From Prosthecobacter vanneervenii (lineage in GTDB: Bacteria > Verrucomicrobiota > Verrucomicrobiia > Verrucomicrobiales > Verrucomicrobiaceae): a stretch of DNA of 64,000 nucleotides. Made by a program: the position numbers and the translations under genes. Shown in pieces: positions 30,702 to 39,517 of the stretch. How positions within the stretch are numbered: position 1 is the stretch's first letter; each line of letters begins with the position of its first letter. The stretch covers positions 992,001 to 1,056,000 of the forward strand of contig NZ_JACHIG010000001.1 in NCBI RefSeq assembly GCF_014203095.1, written 5' to 3'. The notes beneath the pieces were generated by a model. That model was not told the DNA's origin, searched no databases, and was given only the letters and a program-made list of their open reading frames with translations.

Positions 30702-31469
30702 ATGTCTGAGCTTTCCCAACCACCCAGCCAAACGGAAGAGCCCCCGAGCACCAAGCCGAAAGAGGCTTTCGGGGTGACGCGCTGGAGCATGGTGATACGT
30801 GCGGCGGAAATGCATGACGTGCGTGCGGAAAAGGACTTGGCGGAGATCTGCCGGTCATGCTGGCACCCGATCTACGGCTTTGTCCGGCGCATGGGCTACT
30901 CGCCGGAAGATGCGCAAGATCTGACCCAGGGCTTTTTTGAGCACGTGCTGAAAAACAATGTGCTGTCGCACGCGGACCCGCAGCGGGGGCGCTTCCGCTC
31001 CTTCCTGCTGGGTGCGCTGCGCCATTTCGTGAGCAACGAAGTGCGGAAGCAGAACGCGGAAAAGCGCGGCGGCAGGGTGAACTTTGTGCCGCTGGACGCC
31101 GGGGAGAGCGAAAACCGCTATGAGCGCGAGATCGCCCACCCGGAAACGCCGGAGAAGCACTTTGAGAGAAGCTGGGCGGAAAACCTGCTGCAGCGTGCGC
31201 TTCAGGCGCTGAAGGCTGAGTACGAGAAAGTCGGAAAGCTGCCGCTCTTCACGGCGCTGCAGCCTTTCCTGATTGGCAGCTCAAACCCCAACTCCTACCA
31301 GGAGCTGGGTGCCTCCATAGGCATGAGCTCGGGGACGGTGGCGGTGGCGGTCTTCCGCATGCGCAAGCGCTACGGAGAACTGCTGCGGCAGCAGATTGCG
31401 GAAACGGTGGAAGATCCGGCGGACATCGAGCACGAGATCCGCGTGCTGCTGGAAGCCGTGGCGGCGTGA
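30702..31469 (+). CDS. ECF-like RNA polymerase sigma factor
   Basis: The 255-aa product matches a group of sigma-70-family factors common in Verrucomicrobia and Planctomycetes. Sigma region 2 lies at about residues 45-120, with the hallmark sequences GYSPEDAQDLTQGFFEHVL and DPQRGRFRSFLLGALRHF. A region 4-like helix-turn-helix lies at about 197-228 (YQELGASIGMSSGTVAVAVFRMRKRY). The protein should direct RNA polymerase to a specific promoter set; no anti-sigma gene is adjacent. The ATG at 30702 has little Shine-Dalgarno signal. The gene ends 7 bp from the convergent stop of sctU, so it adjoins the T3SS locus, but the sequence does not show whether it controls it. Confidence 0.88.
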   Translation: MSELSQPPSQTEEPPSTKPKEAFGVTRWSMVIRAAEMHDVRAEKDLAEICRSCWHPIYGFVRRMGYSPEDAQDLTQGFFEHVLKNNVLSHADPQRGRFRSFLLGALRHFVSNEVRKQNAEKRGGRVNFVPLDAGESENRYEREIAHPETPEKHFERSWAENLLQRALQALKAEYEKVGKLPLFTALQPFLIGSSNPNSYQELGASIGMSSGTVAVAVFRMRKRYGELLRQQIAETVEDPADIEHEIRVLLEAVAA

Positions 31470-31476
31470 GCTCGGC

Positions 31477-32523
31477 TCAGTGCTGCTGGTCGTGGAATTC
31501 CTTGAGCCAGCGGAGCACCTCGGCCATGGGCTCGATGAGGTCTGCGGGGATGAAGCGGTCGATGTCCACTTTTTCGTAAATGGCGCGCGCAAGCGGGATG
31601 TGCTGCATGACAGGGATGCCCTCCTGCCGGGCCACCTCGATCATGCGCTTGGCCACATAGTCCTCCCCTTTGGCGAGAACCCTGGGCATCTGATTGTCCT
31701 CCTCCTTGTAGTAGATGGCGATGGCCAGGTGTGTGGGATTGGTGACGAGGACGCTGGCGCCGCGGGTGCGCTCCATGGTGTCGTTCATGACCATCTCCTG
31801 GTGCAGTTGCTTGCGCTTGCCTTTGATCTCAGGATTGCCCTCGCTTTCCTTGTACTCGCGCTTCACCTCGTCCTTGCTCATCTTGAGCTGCTTGATGTGC
31901 TGGAACTTTTGGAAGAAGTAATCCACCGCAGCCAGGGCGATGTACACCAGCGTGACATTGATGGCCAGGGTGCTGAGCATGGGCTTGAGCGCCAGCAGCA
32001 CGCCTGTCTCGCCTGCATAGGGCACGCGGGTGAGCGGGTCGAGGCTGTTCTTGGTGACGATGTAGATCAGCACGGCGATGATGATGACCTTGGCGGCGGA
32101 TTTCAGGAACTCGACGAGGTTTTTGACCGAGAACATCTGCTTGAGCTTGTCCAGCGGGTTGAGCTTTTTGAGCTCCGGCTTGACGGGCTCAAAGACCAGC
32201 ATGAAGCCCACCTGCGCCAGGTTTGAGCCGATGCCGATGACCACGACGATGGCGAGCATGGGGGCTGAGAGCAGCAGGATCTTCATGGCGATGGCCTTCA
32301 TGACCTGATCGACCACGTCTTCAAAAGGCTGGCCTGTAAAGGCGGTGGGCAGCAGCATGAGGGCCTTGAGCTGCTCCACATACCAGGGCCAGAGGGCGGA
32401 GATGAGGACAAAGGAGGCCACGGTGAGCGCCGCGGTGGTGACGTCCTGGCTCTTGGCCACCTGCCCTTTCTGCCGGGCGTCCCGCAGCTTCTTCGGTGTT
32501 GGGTCCTCGGTCTTTTCGCTCAT
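31477..32523 (-). CDS. sctU: T3SS export apparatus switch protein SctU
   Basis: The 348-aa product is a YscU/FlhB-family inner-membrane protein. It starts SEKTEDPTPKKLRDARQKGQ, the conserved cytoplasmic N-terminus of this family. Four hydrophobic segments follow in roughly residues 30-205, then a soluble domain with the autocleavage motif NPTH at 262-265. Cleavage between Asn and Pro switches secretion from early (needle) to later substrates in homologues. The motif is intact. It is the last gene of the long sct operon and its start directly abuts the stop of sctT. Confidence 0.97.
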   Translation of the reverse strand: MSEKTEDPTPKKLRDARQKGQVAKSQDVTTAALTVASFVLISALWPWYVEQLKALMLLPTAFTGQPFEDVVDQVMKAIAMKILLLSAPMLAIVVVIGIGSNLAQVGFMLVFEPVKPELKKLNPLDKLKQMFSVKNLVEFLKSAAKVIIIAVLIYIVTKNSLDPLTRVPYAGETGVLLALKPMLSTLAINVTLVYIALAAVDYFFQKFQHIKQLKMSKDEVKREYKESEGNPEIKGKRKQLHQEMVMNDTMERTRGASVLVTNPTHLAIAIYYKEEDNQMPRVLAKGEDYVAKRMIEVARQEGIPVMQHIPLARAIYEKVDIDRFIPADLIEPMAEVLRWLKEFHDQQH

Positions 32524-33318
32524 CTATTTGAAGAGTCCGTGGAAGAACACATGCCACTTATCCGGCGTCATGATCTGGGTTTTGAAGAAACCCATGAGAA
32601 AAACGAGGTAAAAGATGATGAGCAGCGAGGCGATGCCGCTTTTCACAGGCATGGCGAGGAAGAAGACATTCAGCTGCGGGCTGAAGCGGTTCATCAGGCC
32701 CAGGCCAAATTCTGCGATGAACATGGCGATGATGATGGGCGCGGAATACGTGACGATGAGACCCATCAGGGTGTCCAGCATGTTCAGGCAGGCGATGGCA
32801 AAGGTCGGCTGAAACTCCGGGAAGAACGAGAAGACGGGCCACGAGACATAGCTGTCGTACATGATGGTGAGAAAGGCCGCAAAGCCGCCGCCCAGAAAGA
32901 AGAGCACGCCGAGCACCTTGGTAAACAGCACGCCAAAGAGGGAGCTGCTGCCGCCGGACATGGGGTCAAACATTTCAGCCATGGAGCTGCCGCGCTGGTT
33001 GTCGATAAAAAAGCCCGTGCCCTCGGCAATCCAGAACACGAGCCCCGTGCCGTAGCCGATCAGCAGACCGATGCAGATCTCCTTCACCAGTACGATCATC
33101 GCATGCACCGGCCAGGCGGCGGTGTCAGGCAGATGGATGCCGGCCTTCAGGGTGATGGGGATGGCCATGAGGCTGAGGGACATGATGACCACCTGCCGCG
33201 CCATGCCCTGGATGAACTGGTCGCCAAAAAAGGGCGAGATGAGCAGCGCCGACATCATGCGTGGCAGCGTGAACACGATGACCAGAAATACCGTGCGCAC
33301 ATCGAGGTCCGTGATCAT
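32524..33318 (-). CDS. sctT: T3SS export apparatus protein SctT
   Basis: A 264-aa integral membrane protein of the YscT/SpaR/FliR family, with about six hydrophobic segments over its whole length. The family-typical FIDNQRG motif is at residues 104-110, followed by SSMAEMFDPMSG. SctT joins SctR and SctS in the export gate complex. Its ATG overlaps the sctS stop by 4 nt (ATGA), which suggests translational coupling. Confidence 0.96.
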   Translation of the reverse strand: MITDLDVRTVFLVIVFTLPRMMSALLISPFFGDQFIQGMARQVVIMSLSLMAIPITLKAGIHLPDTAAWPVHAMIVLVKEICIGLLIGYGTGLVFWIAEGTGFFIDNQRGSSMAEMFDPMSGGSSSLFGVLFTKVLGVLFFLGGGFAAFLTIMYDSYVSWPVFSFFPEFQPTFAIACLNMLDTLMGLIVTYSAPIIIAMFIAEFGLGLMNRFSPQLNVFFLAMPVKSGIASLLIIFYLVFLMGFFKTQIMTPDKWHVFFHGLFK

Positions 33319-33584
33319 CGCTGCAGCGTGGGGAAAGTTTCAAAGATGTGGACGGTGTATTTGTACATCTCAGCCCCTGTCCAGCCGGCGGTGACCAGCA
33401 GGACCACGGCCACGACGACCAGCTTGATGGCAAAGCCCAGCGTCTGCTCCTGCACCTGCGTCAGAGCCTGCACCAGGCTCACCAGCACGCCGACCACCGT
33501 GGCCACGATGATGGGCGGCATGGAAAGCAGGAGCACGAGGATGAGCGCCTGATTGGTGAATTCGATGAGCAGATTTTGATTCAT
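33315..33584 (-). CDS. sctS: T3SS export apparatus protein SctS
   Basis: An 89-aa protein of the YscS/FliQ family with two hydrophobic hairpin helices (about residues 13-37 and 50-72) and the typical link LVQALTQVQEQTL between them. Length and order match the family exactly. SctS wraps around SctR/SctT in the export gate. It starts 24 bp after sctR and its stop overlaps the sctT start. Confidence 0.97.
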   Translation of the reverse strand: MNQNLLIEFTNQALILVLLLSMPPIIVATVVGVLVSLVQALTQVQEQTLGFAIKLVVVAVVLLVTAGWTGAEMYKYTVHIFETFPTLQR

Positions 33585-33608
33585 GCGATTGTGGCAGTTC
33601 TCATCGGA

Positions 33609-34280
33609 TCATCCGCCGCTCTTGAGCACGTAGGTCATCACCAGGCCATGGATCAGCCGCGCCCAGCCATCCACGAGGACGAAGAGCAGAAGCTTGAAGG
33701 GGAGAGAGATCGTCATGGGGGAGACCATCATCATGCCCATGGCCAGCAGGATGTTGGAGACGATGAGGTCGATGGCGATGAACGGGAGATAGAGCAGGAA
33801 GCCGATCTGAAAGGCGGCGGTGAGCTCGCTGACGGTGAAGGCTGGGATGAGCACGAAGAAGCTGTCGTTGCTGATCTCCACGCGGGCGTCGTTTCCCCAG
33901 ACGCGGCGTGCGGTGTCGAGGAAGAATTTTTTCTCATGCGCGGAGGTGTGCCGGTTCAGGAAGTCGCGGATGGGGGTGCTCCCCTTCTCCAGCACGAGCC
34001 GGAGCCTGGCCGGGGTGAACTCCTTGAAGTCCTCCTTTTCCACCGCCGCAAACGTGCTCTGCCCCACGGGGGCCATGATGTAGATGGTGAGAATGACGGC
34101 GATGCCGTTGAGCACCATGTTTGGCGGGATCTGCTGGATGCCGAGGGCATTGCGCACGAGGCTGAGCACCACGACGAGCTTTACATACGAAGTGGCCATG
34201 ATGGCAAAAAACGGCGCGAGCGCGAGCACCGCCGTGAGCACGATGAGCGTGAGCGGATCTGGAATCTGGAACGAGGTCAT
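33609..34280 (-). CDS. sctR: T3SS export apparatus protein SctR
   Basis: A 223-aa inner-membrane protein of the YscR/FliP family. The N-terminal segment with ATSYVKLVVVLSLVRNALGIQQIPPNM is highly characteristic of the family (SYVK...R.ALG.QQ.PPN), and the C-terminal helices include LPFIAIDLIVSNILLAMGM. SctR forms the pentameric core of the export gate. Its start overlaps the sctQ stop by 4 nt. Confidence 0.97.
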   Translation of the reverse strand: MTSFQIPDPLTLIVLTAVLALAPFFAIMATSYVKLVVVLSLVRNALGIQQIPPNMVLNGIAVILTIYIMAPVGQSTFAAVEKEDFKEFTPARLRLVLEKGSTPIRDFLNRHTSAHEKKFFLDTARRVWGNDARVEISNDSFFVLIPAFTVSELTAAFQIGFLLYLPFIAIDLIVSNILLAMGMMMVSPMTISLPFKLLLFVLVDGWARLIHGLVMTYVLKSGG

Positions 34281-35281
34281 GATGCGGAAAACTCGGTGAT
34301 GCGCACGCCGAGGTGGTCGCCCACTTCGATCAGTTCGCCTTTGCCCACAGGCCTGCCATTAGCGCAGATGGTGAGCCCCTCCCCGGCCAGGACCGGCAGC
34401 TCAAAGGTGAAGCCCGGCGCCAGACCGCGCAGCTCAGCGACGGTGAGGGTGGTGTGACCAGCGACGAAGGTCAGCTCGATGTCGATGTCATTGACGGATG
34501 CAGGCTTGGCGGGGTCTCCCATGGTCGAGGCAGGTGTGGGGATGAGGTTTTGAAGTGTGAAGCTTTTGTCTTTGAGCGTGCCCATGGCCAGACTGCGGCC
34601 GGCTGCCTGAAGGGTGCAGGTGCGGGTGAGCCTGAAATCGCGCAGTCCTCCGGCCAGCAGCACGTCATGAGCCTGCAGGGCACGCCAGTCCGCGAGAGGC
34701 AGTGTGAGCGCGCCAGCCACGAGATGCACCGGCACGGGGATCTCCTGCGTGCCAGCCCCCTCCTGCACCGGAGCTTTGCTGATGAGCCCGGCCAGGTGGC
34801 CCAGCGCAGCCTCATTGCCCGACACATGGCCGTGAATCCAGCCGGTCTGACCGCCGCGATCCACCTGCCAGCCGATGATTTCCTCCGAAGCATCACGGAA
34901 GGTAAAGGGCTCCACCGAGGTGATCTTCACATCGATGCCCAGCTTGCAAAGTGCGGTGAAGATCTCTCCAAAGCTGGCCTCCACGAGGCCGCAGGCCAGC
35001 TCGGGCGGGAGTGCCTGCACATCCACCCCGGCGAGTGTGGGATCGATCCAGGTGAGGTCAGGCAGGCGGCTGATCTCCACCGTGAGCGGATGCCCGCCCA
35101 TGACGATACCAAGACTCCAGCTGCCGCGAGGGTGGCTGGTGGCATTGGAAAAGCCGAAGTGAGCGCGCTGGCCGTTCCAGTCAAAACTCAATGTGCGGCG
35201 CCTTCCAGCGATGCGGTTGGCCAGCCTGACAAATTCAGGCCTGGCGGGCAGCGGACGTGCTGATGGTGGGGGCTGACTCAC
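34277..35281 (-). CDS. sctQ: T3SS cytoplasmic ring (sorting platform) protein SctQ
   Basis: The 334-aa product ends with a SpoA (surface presentation of antigens) domain at about residues 262-330, including LTVAELRGLAPG and GKGELIEVGDHLGVRI, as in YscQ/FliN. The N-terminal 240 residues are poorly conserved, as usual for the family. SctQ forms the cytoplasmic pods with SctK and SctL. The start used here is GTG at 35281, 21 bp after sctP, and has no clear Shine-Dalgarno, so the exact N-terminus is uncertain. Internal Met codons (residues 233 and 254) could give a short SpoA-only product as reported for YscQ and relatives. Confidence 0.92.
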   Translation of the reverse strand: MSQPPPSARPLPARPEFVRLANRIAGRRRTLSFDWNGQRAHFGFSNATSHPRGSWSLGIVMGGHPLTVEISRLPDLTWIDPTLAGVDVQALPPELACGLVEASFGEIFTALCKLGIDVKITSVEPFTFRDASEEIIGWQVDRGGQTGWIHGHVSGNEAALGHLAGLISKAPVQEGAGTQEIPVPVHLVAGALTLPLADWRALQAHDVLLAGGLRDFRLTRTCTLQAAGRSLAMGTLKDKSFTLQNLIPTPASTMGDPAKPASVNDIDIELTFVAGHTTLTVAELRGLAPGFTFELPVLAGEGLTICANGRPVGKGELIEVGDHLGVRITEFSAS

Positions 35282-35302
35282 TCGGGAGGCGGGAAGGAAT
35301 GG

Positions 35303-36379
35303 TTAGGAATTGAGTGCCTGCTGGGCGAACTCCCAGGGAGACTGGCGATTGCGGGAACGCCCGTCCTCGGGCTGCCCACCGTGATGCTGCACTGTGACCT
35401 GTGCAGGCTGCTCAGGCTGGCCGAGGCGCTCATTGAGACGCTGCGCCAGCAAAGGAGATGCTTCGTTCAAAACACGTGCCCAGTAGGGAGACACGGTGTC
35501 AAACTCCACACGCAGCTGCCCGCCGTCTTCCCGCCAGACGCGGAGGTCGGTGCCGGGCATCAGATCGTCCGCCAGAGTGATGCGGACCTCCTGCGTCTGA
35601 CCGTGCAGAGGATCTGTCACGAGAACACGATCTGCCATTTCTGTGATCAGTGCGCTGACCTGCTCCACGCGTTCGGCAGACGGTGCATGAGACACCGGCG
35701 CGGCTGCAGCCGAGGAGTGTGCGCCCAGCGAGTGCAGGATGCTGTGCCCCAGGCTGGAGGTGTCAGGAGGCGGCGGCGGTGTGTCTGCGGGATCGATCTT
35801 GAAAGGCTCCGTCACTTCATCCACAGGTGGATTCAGCGCAGCGCCGAGCGCCTGCTGGAGTTCCTGCAAAGCGGGGTCTGTGACGGTGGAAGATGCCGGA
35901 TCCTGCATGCTGCCGAGGAGCTGCTTCATCATGGCCAGCGAGTCAGGAGAGAAAGCGGCCTCGGCAGGTGGGAACGCCGCCGTTTCAGGAGAGAAGACAG
36001 ATTTCGGAAGCGTGCCAGCACCGGGTATGGAGATGGAGGACTGATCAGCTGCAAGCAGAGCCGCCGCCGCTTCCACCGGTGCTGTGCTGGCAGAAAGTCT
36101 GCCCTGCAAAGCCGTCATGATGGAGGCCAGGGATTCAGACAGCGACTCGTCTGCCAGTGCCTTGGAGAGCAAGGTCTGAATCTTGGTGGAAAGAGTCTTC
36201 GCCTCGGAAGCTCCGCCAGCCATGGATACGAGCCCTGTCTGCTGGGGGGCAATGCCGCCGATCATGGCGCGCAGCATTTCTAGAGCGGCTGGATCCGAGC
36301 CCGGCAGGCTGCTGAGGTCATTGCCGTCACTGTCGAGCGTGCCGACGATGAGCGGTGCGGCGGTTTCAATTGAGTTCAT
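35303..36379 (-). CDS. sctP: T3SS needle-length regulator SctP
   Basis: The frame is open further upstream to 36649, but that part only shadows sctO. The real start is the ATG at 36379, preceded by a strong GGAGG Shine-Dalgarno and overlapping the sctO end by 14 nt, which gives 358 aa. The protein is rich in Pro, Ala, Ser and Asp, as expected for a YscP/FliK-type ruler. It ends with a compact domain (about residues 250-340) resembling the T3S4/FliK C-terminal domain (VRITLADDLMPGTDLRVWR, AQRLNERLG). The role, by family and position between sctO and sctQ, is measuring needle length and triggering the SctU substrate switch. Confidence 0.87.
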   Translation of the reverse strand: MNSIETAAPLIVGTLDSDGNDLSSLPGSDPAALEMLRAMIGGIAPQQTGLVSMAGGASEAKTLSTKIQTLLSKALADESLSESLASIMTALQGRLSASTAPVEAAAALLAADQSSISIPGAGTLPKSVFSPETAAFPPAEAAFSPDSLAMMKQLLGSMQDPASSTVTDPALQELQQALGAALNPPVDEVTEPFKIDPADTPPPPPDTSSLGHSILHSLGAHSSAAAAPVSHAPSAERVEQVSALITEMADRVLVTDPLHGQTQEVRITLADDLMPGTDLRVWREDGGQLRVEFDTVSPYWARVLNEASPLLAQRLNERLGQPEQPAQVTVQHHGGQPEDGRSRNRQSPWEFAQQALNS

Positions 36380-36881
36380 AATAGGAGTCCTCCGGTTGCA
36401 GTTCCAAATCTTGATTTTTCGGGCCGATGAAATCTTCCAGCTCGAGATCAGCCAGACGCTCGATCTCGAAGTTTTGCTCCTCCTGCCACGCGGTGCGGTG
36501 CTCGACGAGCTTTTCGAGTTCCTGGGTGGCTTTGCGATAGGCCAGCTTCGCCTGCTCCATCTCGGCTTTAACGCGATCCAGCTCCCCTTCCGCCTTGCGC
36601 ACCTGGTCCACGCAGTCGAGCTCACGGTCACGCATACCGGTGATTTCAAAGCGGATGTCGGTGATGTCCCCCAGCTTGACGGGGCGTTTCAGGATGGACT
36701 GAATGAGACGCTCCTCCTCCACGGCTCTCCACGCGGCGTATTCTTCCAGCTCCCGTTGCTTTTGCGCGAGGAATCGCTCCGCCTCCGCCACCGCACGGCG
36801 TGCGATGGTGAGGGCCTTGCTGGCCTTGTCTTCGCGGTGGGTCCGCACGAAGACCATGTCCTGGAGAGGGTAGCGTTCCAT
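36366..36881 (-). CDS. sctO: T3SS stalk protein SctO
   Basis: A 171-aa mostly alpha-helical protein with two long coiled-coil stretches (about 20-60 and 85-140), as in YscO/FliJ. It follows sctN by 6 bp and overlaps sctP, the same order as in Yersinia. YscO-family proteins connect the ATPase to the export gate. The sequence starts MERYPLQDMVFVRTHRED, close to the family pattern of a short strand followed by the first helix. Confidence 0.9.
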   Translation of the reverse strand: MERYPLQDMVFVRTHREDKASKALTIARRAVAEAERFLAQKQRELEEYAAWRAVEEERLIQSILKRPVKLGDITDIRFEITGMRDRELDCVDQVRKAEGELDRVKAEMEQAKLAYRKATQELEKLVEHRTAWQEEQNFEIERLADLELEDFIGPKNQDLELQPEDSYYELN

Positions 36882-36887
36882 GCAGTT

Positions 36888-38219
36888 TTATTTGGTGAGT
36901 TGCAGCATGGCCTGAGTGGTTTCGGCAAAGGTGTTCTGCTCCCTGAGCCCCTGACGAAGGAAGCCGTTGATGGCGTCGATCTTGGAGATGGCCTCGTCGG
37001 CGGCGGCATCACTGCCTTTCTTGTATTCGCCAATGCGCACGAGCAGCTCCACCTCCTGGTATTTGGACATGAGGTTGCGTATTTTCCCCGCCGCCTTCAT
37101 GTGGTCCGGTGTGTTGATGGCGGTGAAAAGACGGCTGACACTGGCCAGCACGTCGATGGCTGGATAGTGATTGGCGGCGCCGAGCTTGCGGCTGAGTACG
37201 ATGTGGCCGTCAAGAATGGAGCGCGTCTCATCCGCGACGGGCTCGGTCATGTCATCTCCCTCCACGAGCACAGTGTAGAGCGCGGTGATGCTGCCGGTGT
37301 CCGAGCAACCAGCGCGCTCCATCATGCGCGGCAGCGTGGCGAAGACGGAAGGCGGAAAGCCACGGCGTGTGGGCGGCTCACCAGCGGCCAGCCCGATCTC
37401 ACGCAAAGCACGTGCAAAGCGTGTGACGCTGTCCATGAGCAGGAGCACCTTCTTGCCCTGATCACGGAAATACTCGGCGATGGCGGTGGCCACATAGGCG
37501 CACTTCAGACGCTCCATGGAAGGACGGTCCGAAGTGGCGATGACGGTGACGGCGCGCTTCACGCCCTCCTCGCCGAGATCACGCTCCAGGAATTCGCGAA
37601 CCTCACGCCCACGCTCACCGATGAGGGCCAGCACCACTATGTCTGCAGTGGTGTTGCGGATGATCTGGCTGAGCAGCGTGCTCTTGCCACCACCGGCAGC
37701 CGCAAAGATGCCCATGCGCTGCCCCTCCCCGCACGTAAGCAGACCATCAAGAGCGCGCACGCCGAGACTGATGGGCTTTGAAATAAGCTGACGCGTCATC
37801 GCATTCGGAGGATCTGCGGTGACGGCGTAGTAGTCGTCGATCTTGAAAGGGCCTTTGCCATCCGAGGGATTGCCGAGACCATCCAGCACGCGCCCGAGCA
37901 TTTCTTTTCCCACCGGCACCTTGTGAATCTCCCCGGTGGGAATGACCTCGGTGGTGGAGGAGAGGCCAAGCATCTCCCCCAGAGGAGTGATGAGCGCCAG
38001 GTTTTTGGAGAAGCCGACGACCTCGCCGAGAATGCCTTCCTCCTCCCAGGGGTTCTTGAGACGGCAGAGCTCGCCGATTTTTGCGCCCGGCGCGTAGGCC
38101 TTCAGAATCGTGCCCGTCACCTGCATGACACGCCCGCGAAGACTGAGCGGCGGCACGGAGTCCATGCCGCGATTCAGGCGTGCAGTGAGGGAGTCAAAAT
38201 CGAAGGTGGCGGGGCTCAT
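36888..38219 (-). CDS. sctN: T3SS ATPase SctN
   Basis: A 443-aa member of the YscN/FliI F1-like ATPases. The Walker A loop AAGGGKST has its Lys at residue 179, the Walker B strand is [13 protein letters not shown] (Asp263), the conserved GERGREV has Glu202, and the ATPase signature [10 protein letters not shown] is at 353-362. Length and motifs match the family. The enzyme docks and unfolds chaperone-bound substrates at the base of the machine. It follows sctL by 5 bp. Confidence 0.98.
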   Translation of the reverse strand: MSPATFDFDSLTARLNRGMDSVPPLSLRGRVMQVTGTILKAYAPGAKIGELCRLKNPWEEEGILGEVVGFSKNLALITPLGEMLGLSSTTEVIPTGEIHKVPVGKEMLGRVLDGLGNPSDGKGPFKIDDYYAVTADPPNAMTRQLISKPISLGVRALDGLLTCGEGQRMGIFAAAGGGKSTLLSQIIRNTTADIVVLALIGERGREVREFLERDLGEEGVKRAVTVIATSDRPSMERLKCAYVATAIAEYFRDQGKKVLLLMDSVTRFARALREIGLAAGEPPTRRGFPPSVFATLPRMMERAGCSDTGSITALYTVLVEGDDMTEPVADETRSILDGHIVLSRKLGAANHYPAIDVLASVSRLFTAINTPDHMKAAGKIRNLMSKYQEVELLVRIGEYKKGSDAAADEAISKIDAINGFLRQGLREQNTFAETTQAMLQLTK

Positions 38220-38224
38220 GCTGT

Positions 38225-38830
38225 TTATTTCATGGACCGGATGAGAGCCTTTTCGATGGCCTTGAGCTGTGTCTCCAGCGAGGCATCCACGACACCGATT
38301 TCAGTCTCCAGGATGCAGCTGTTTTCCGGCATGCGGGTGTCAGATTCAATGTGCAGAAACTGCACCTTGGGGAAGGCCTGCATGATGGCATCGAGGCGGC
38401 CTTTCAGCCAATCTGCCTGGGCAGGGGCCACGCGCACGGTGACCTGGCTCTCATTCCGTGTGCTCTCCAATGCGCGGCGCACGATGCGCTCGGCCACATC
38501 CCGCTGGTTCATCTCGCCGATGACGTGCCTCACCGCGCGCATGACGAGGTCCACCATGACATCCTCCACCTTGGAGAAGTAGGCGGCGCTCTGGCCCATG
38601 CACTGCACGATGTGCTCGGCTATCTGCGCCTTGCCCTCCTCCACGCCCTGCTGAAAGCCCTCCTGCCGTTTTTGCGCTGCCTCGGCCTCGGCTTTCTGGC
38701 GGATGAGCCCGGCCTCATGCCGCGCAGCCTCAAGAATGCGCTGCCCTTCCAGGATGAACGCATGCTCATCACGTTTGATCACCTTGGCGGATGGGGCGAC
38801 GGTGACGCCGCTGTTCTCTAGGCAAAGCAT
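38225..38830 (-). CDS. sctL: T3SS stator protein SctL
   Basis: A 201-aa YscL/FliH-family protein. Its first half is a charged coiled coil ([20 protein letters not shown]) and its second half carries the V-ATPase subunit E-like fold ([22 protein letters not shown] ending [15 protein letters not shown]). SctL links the ATPase SctN to SctQ and restrains its activity. It overlaps sctK by 13 nt and precedes sctN, as in Yersinia. Confidence 0.93.
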   Translation of the reverse strand: MLCLENSGVTVAPSAKVIKRDEHAFILEGQRILEAARHEAGLIRQKAEAEAAQKRQEGFQQGVEEGKAQIAEHIVQCMGQSAAYFSKVEDVMVDLVMRAVRHVIGEMNQRDVAERIVRRALESTRNESQVTVRVAPAQADWLKGRLDAIMQAFPKVQFLHIESDTRMPENSCILETEIGVVDASLETQLKAIEKALIRSMK

Positions 38831-39504
38831 TTGGACTCTCCTTCGGTAAAGACTGCGGGGCTGATTTTGCGGATGAGACTCCAGGCGCGTGCGCGCAGAT
38901 CCGGATCCACGGGGCGGACGGTTTTTTTGGCGACTGAGGGCGGCAGCTTGAGCATGAGACGCTGCTGCACGGAGTCCGCGTCATCGCTGGCCGCCGTGGC
39001 GACGAGGCTCCAACCCGCCTCGATCACCTGAGGCATGAGAGGCTCACCAGACTGAGGGACGAGCGCGTCTTTTTGAGCAACCAGAAGCCGGGCACGGCGG
39101 AGTGCGAAGGAGTAGGCGTCTTCGCCGAGGGCGGCCTTGATCTCCTGGATCTCGGTGCGTCCGATGACGGAGGAAAGCCGTGGCCAGCACAGCGCCGCAC
39201 CGGCAAAGCGTGCCAGTTTCAACAAAGACTCCGGGCTGAGCAGAGCGAGACGTCTGCGCGGCTCCTGAAAATCCCACACCGCCTCTTGTGCCCCCAGCCC
39301 CAGGGTTTTGGACAGCCAGGCGGCAAGGTGCCTGCCACCATGCGCAGCCCCGGCAAGCGCCCGCACCACGACGGCATGAGGCAGTTCTGCCGTGACCGCG
39401 CTATGCAACCAGAACTGGGGACGGCAGTTGAAGTCATAGACCACCCGGAAGAGATCCGGGTTGGCCTTGGCCTGCTGTACGTACCATCCGCTGTGGGGTT
39501 TCAT
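38818..39504 (-). CDS. sctK: T3SS sorting-platform protein SctK
   Basis: The 228-aa product resembles YscK/PscK in length and layout: a helical protein with an early aromatic/Pro-rich FNCRPQFWLHS motif and the sequence SLLKLARFAGAALCWPRLSSVI. It sits between sctJ and sctL as yscK does. SctK links the SctQ pods to the SctD ring. Recognition rests on moderate sequence resemblance plus position. Confidence 0.87.
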   Translation of the reverse strand: MKPHSGWYVQQAKANPDLFRVVYDFNCRPQFWLHSAVTAELPHAVVVRALAGAAHGGRHLAAWLSKTLGLGAQEAVWDFQEPRRRLALLSPESLLKLARFAGAALCWPRLSSVIGRTEIQEIKAALGEDAYSFALRRARLLVAQKDALVPQSGEPLMPQVIEAGWSLVATAASDDADSVQQRLMLKLPPSVAKKTVRPVDPDLRARAWSLIRKISPAVFTEGESKCFA

Positions 39505-39517
39505 CTATGCGTATGGG

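Noticed and set aside
36380..36649. Upstream extension of sctP (90 extra codons)
   Set aside because: The extension overlaps sctO in another frame and is Arg/Ser-rich shadow sequence. The ATG at 36379 has a GGAGG ribosome binding site.
36183..37781. 532-codon plus-strand frame opposite sctP, sctO and sctN, and similar plus-strand frames at 31396-32226, 32539-33552, 33348-34457, 43894-45099 and 46275-47540
   Set aside because: All lie opposite highly conserved T3SS genes with full motifs and are His/Asp/Glu-rich antisense translations.
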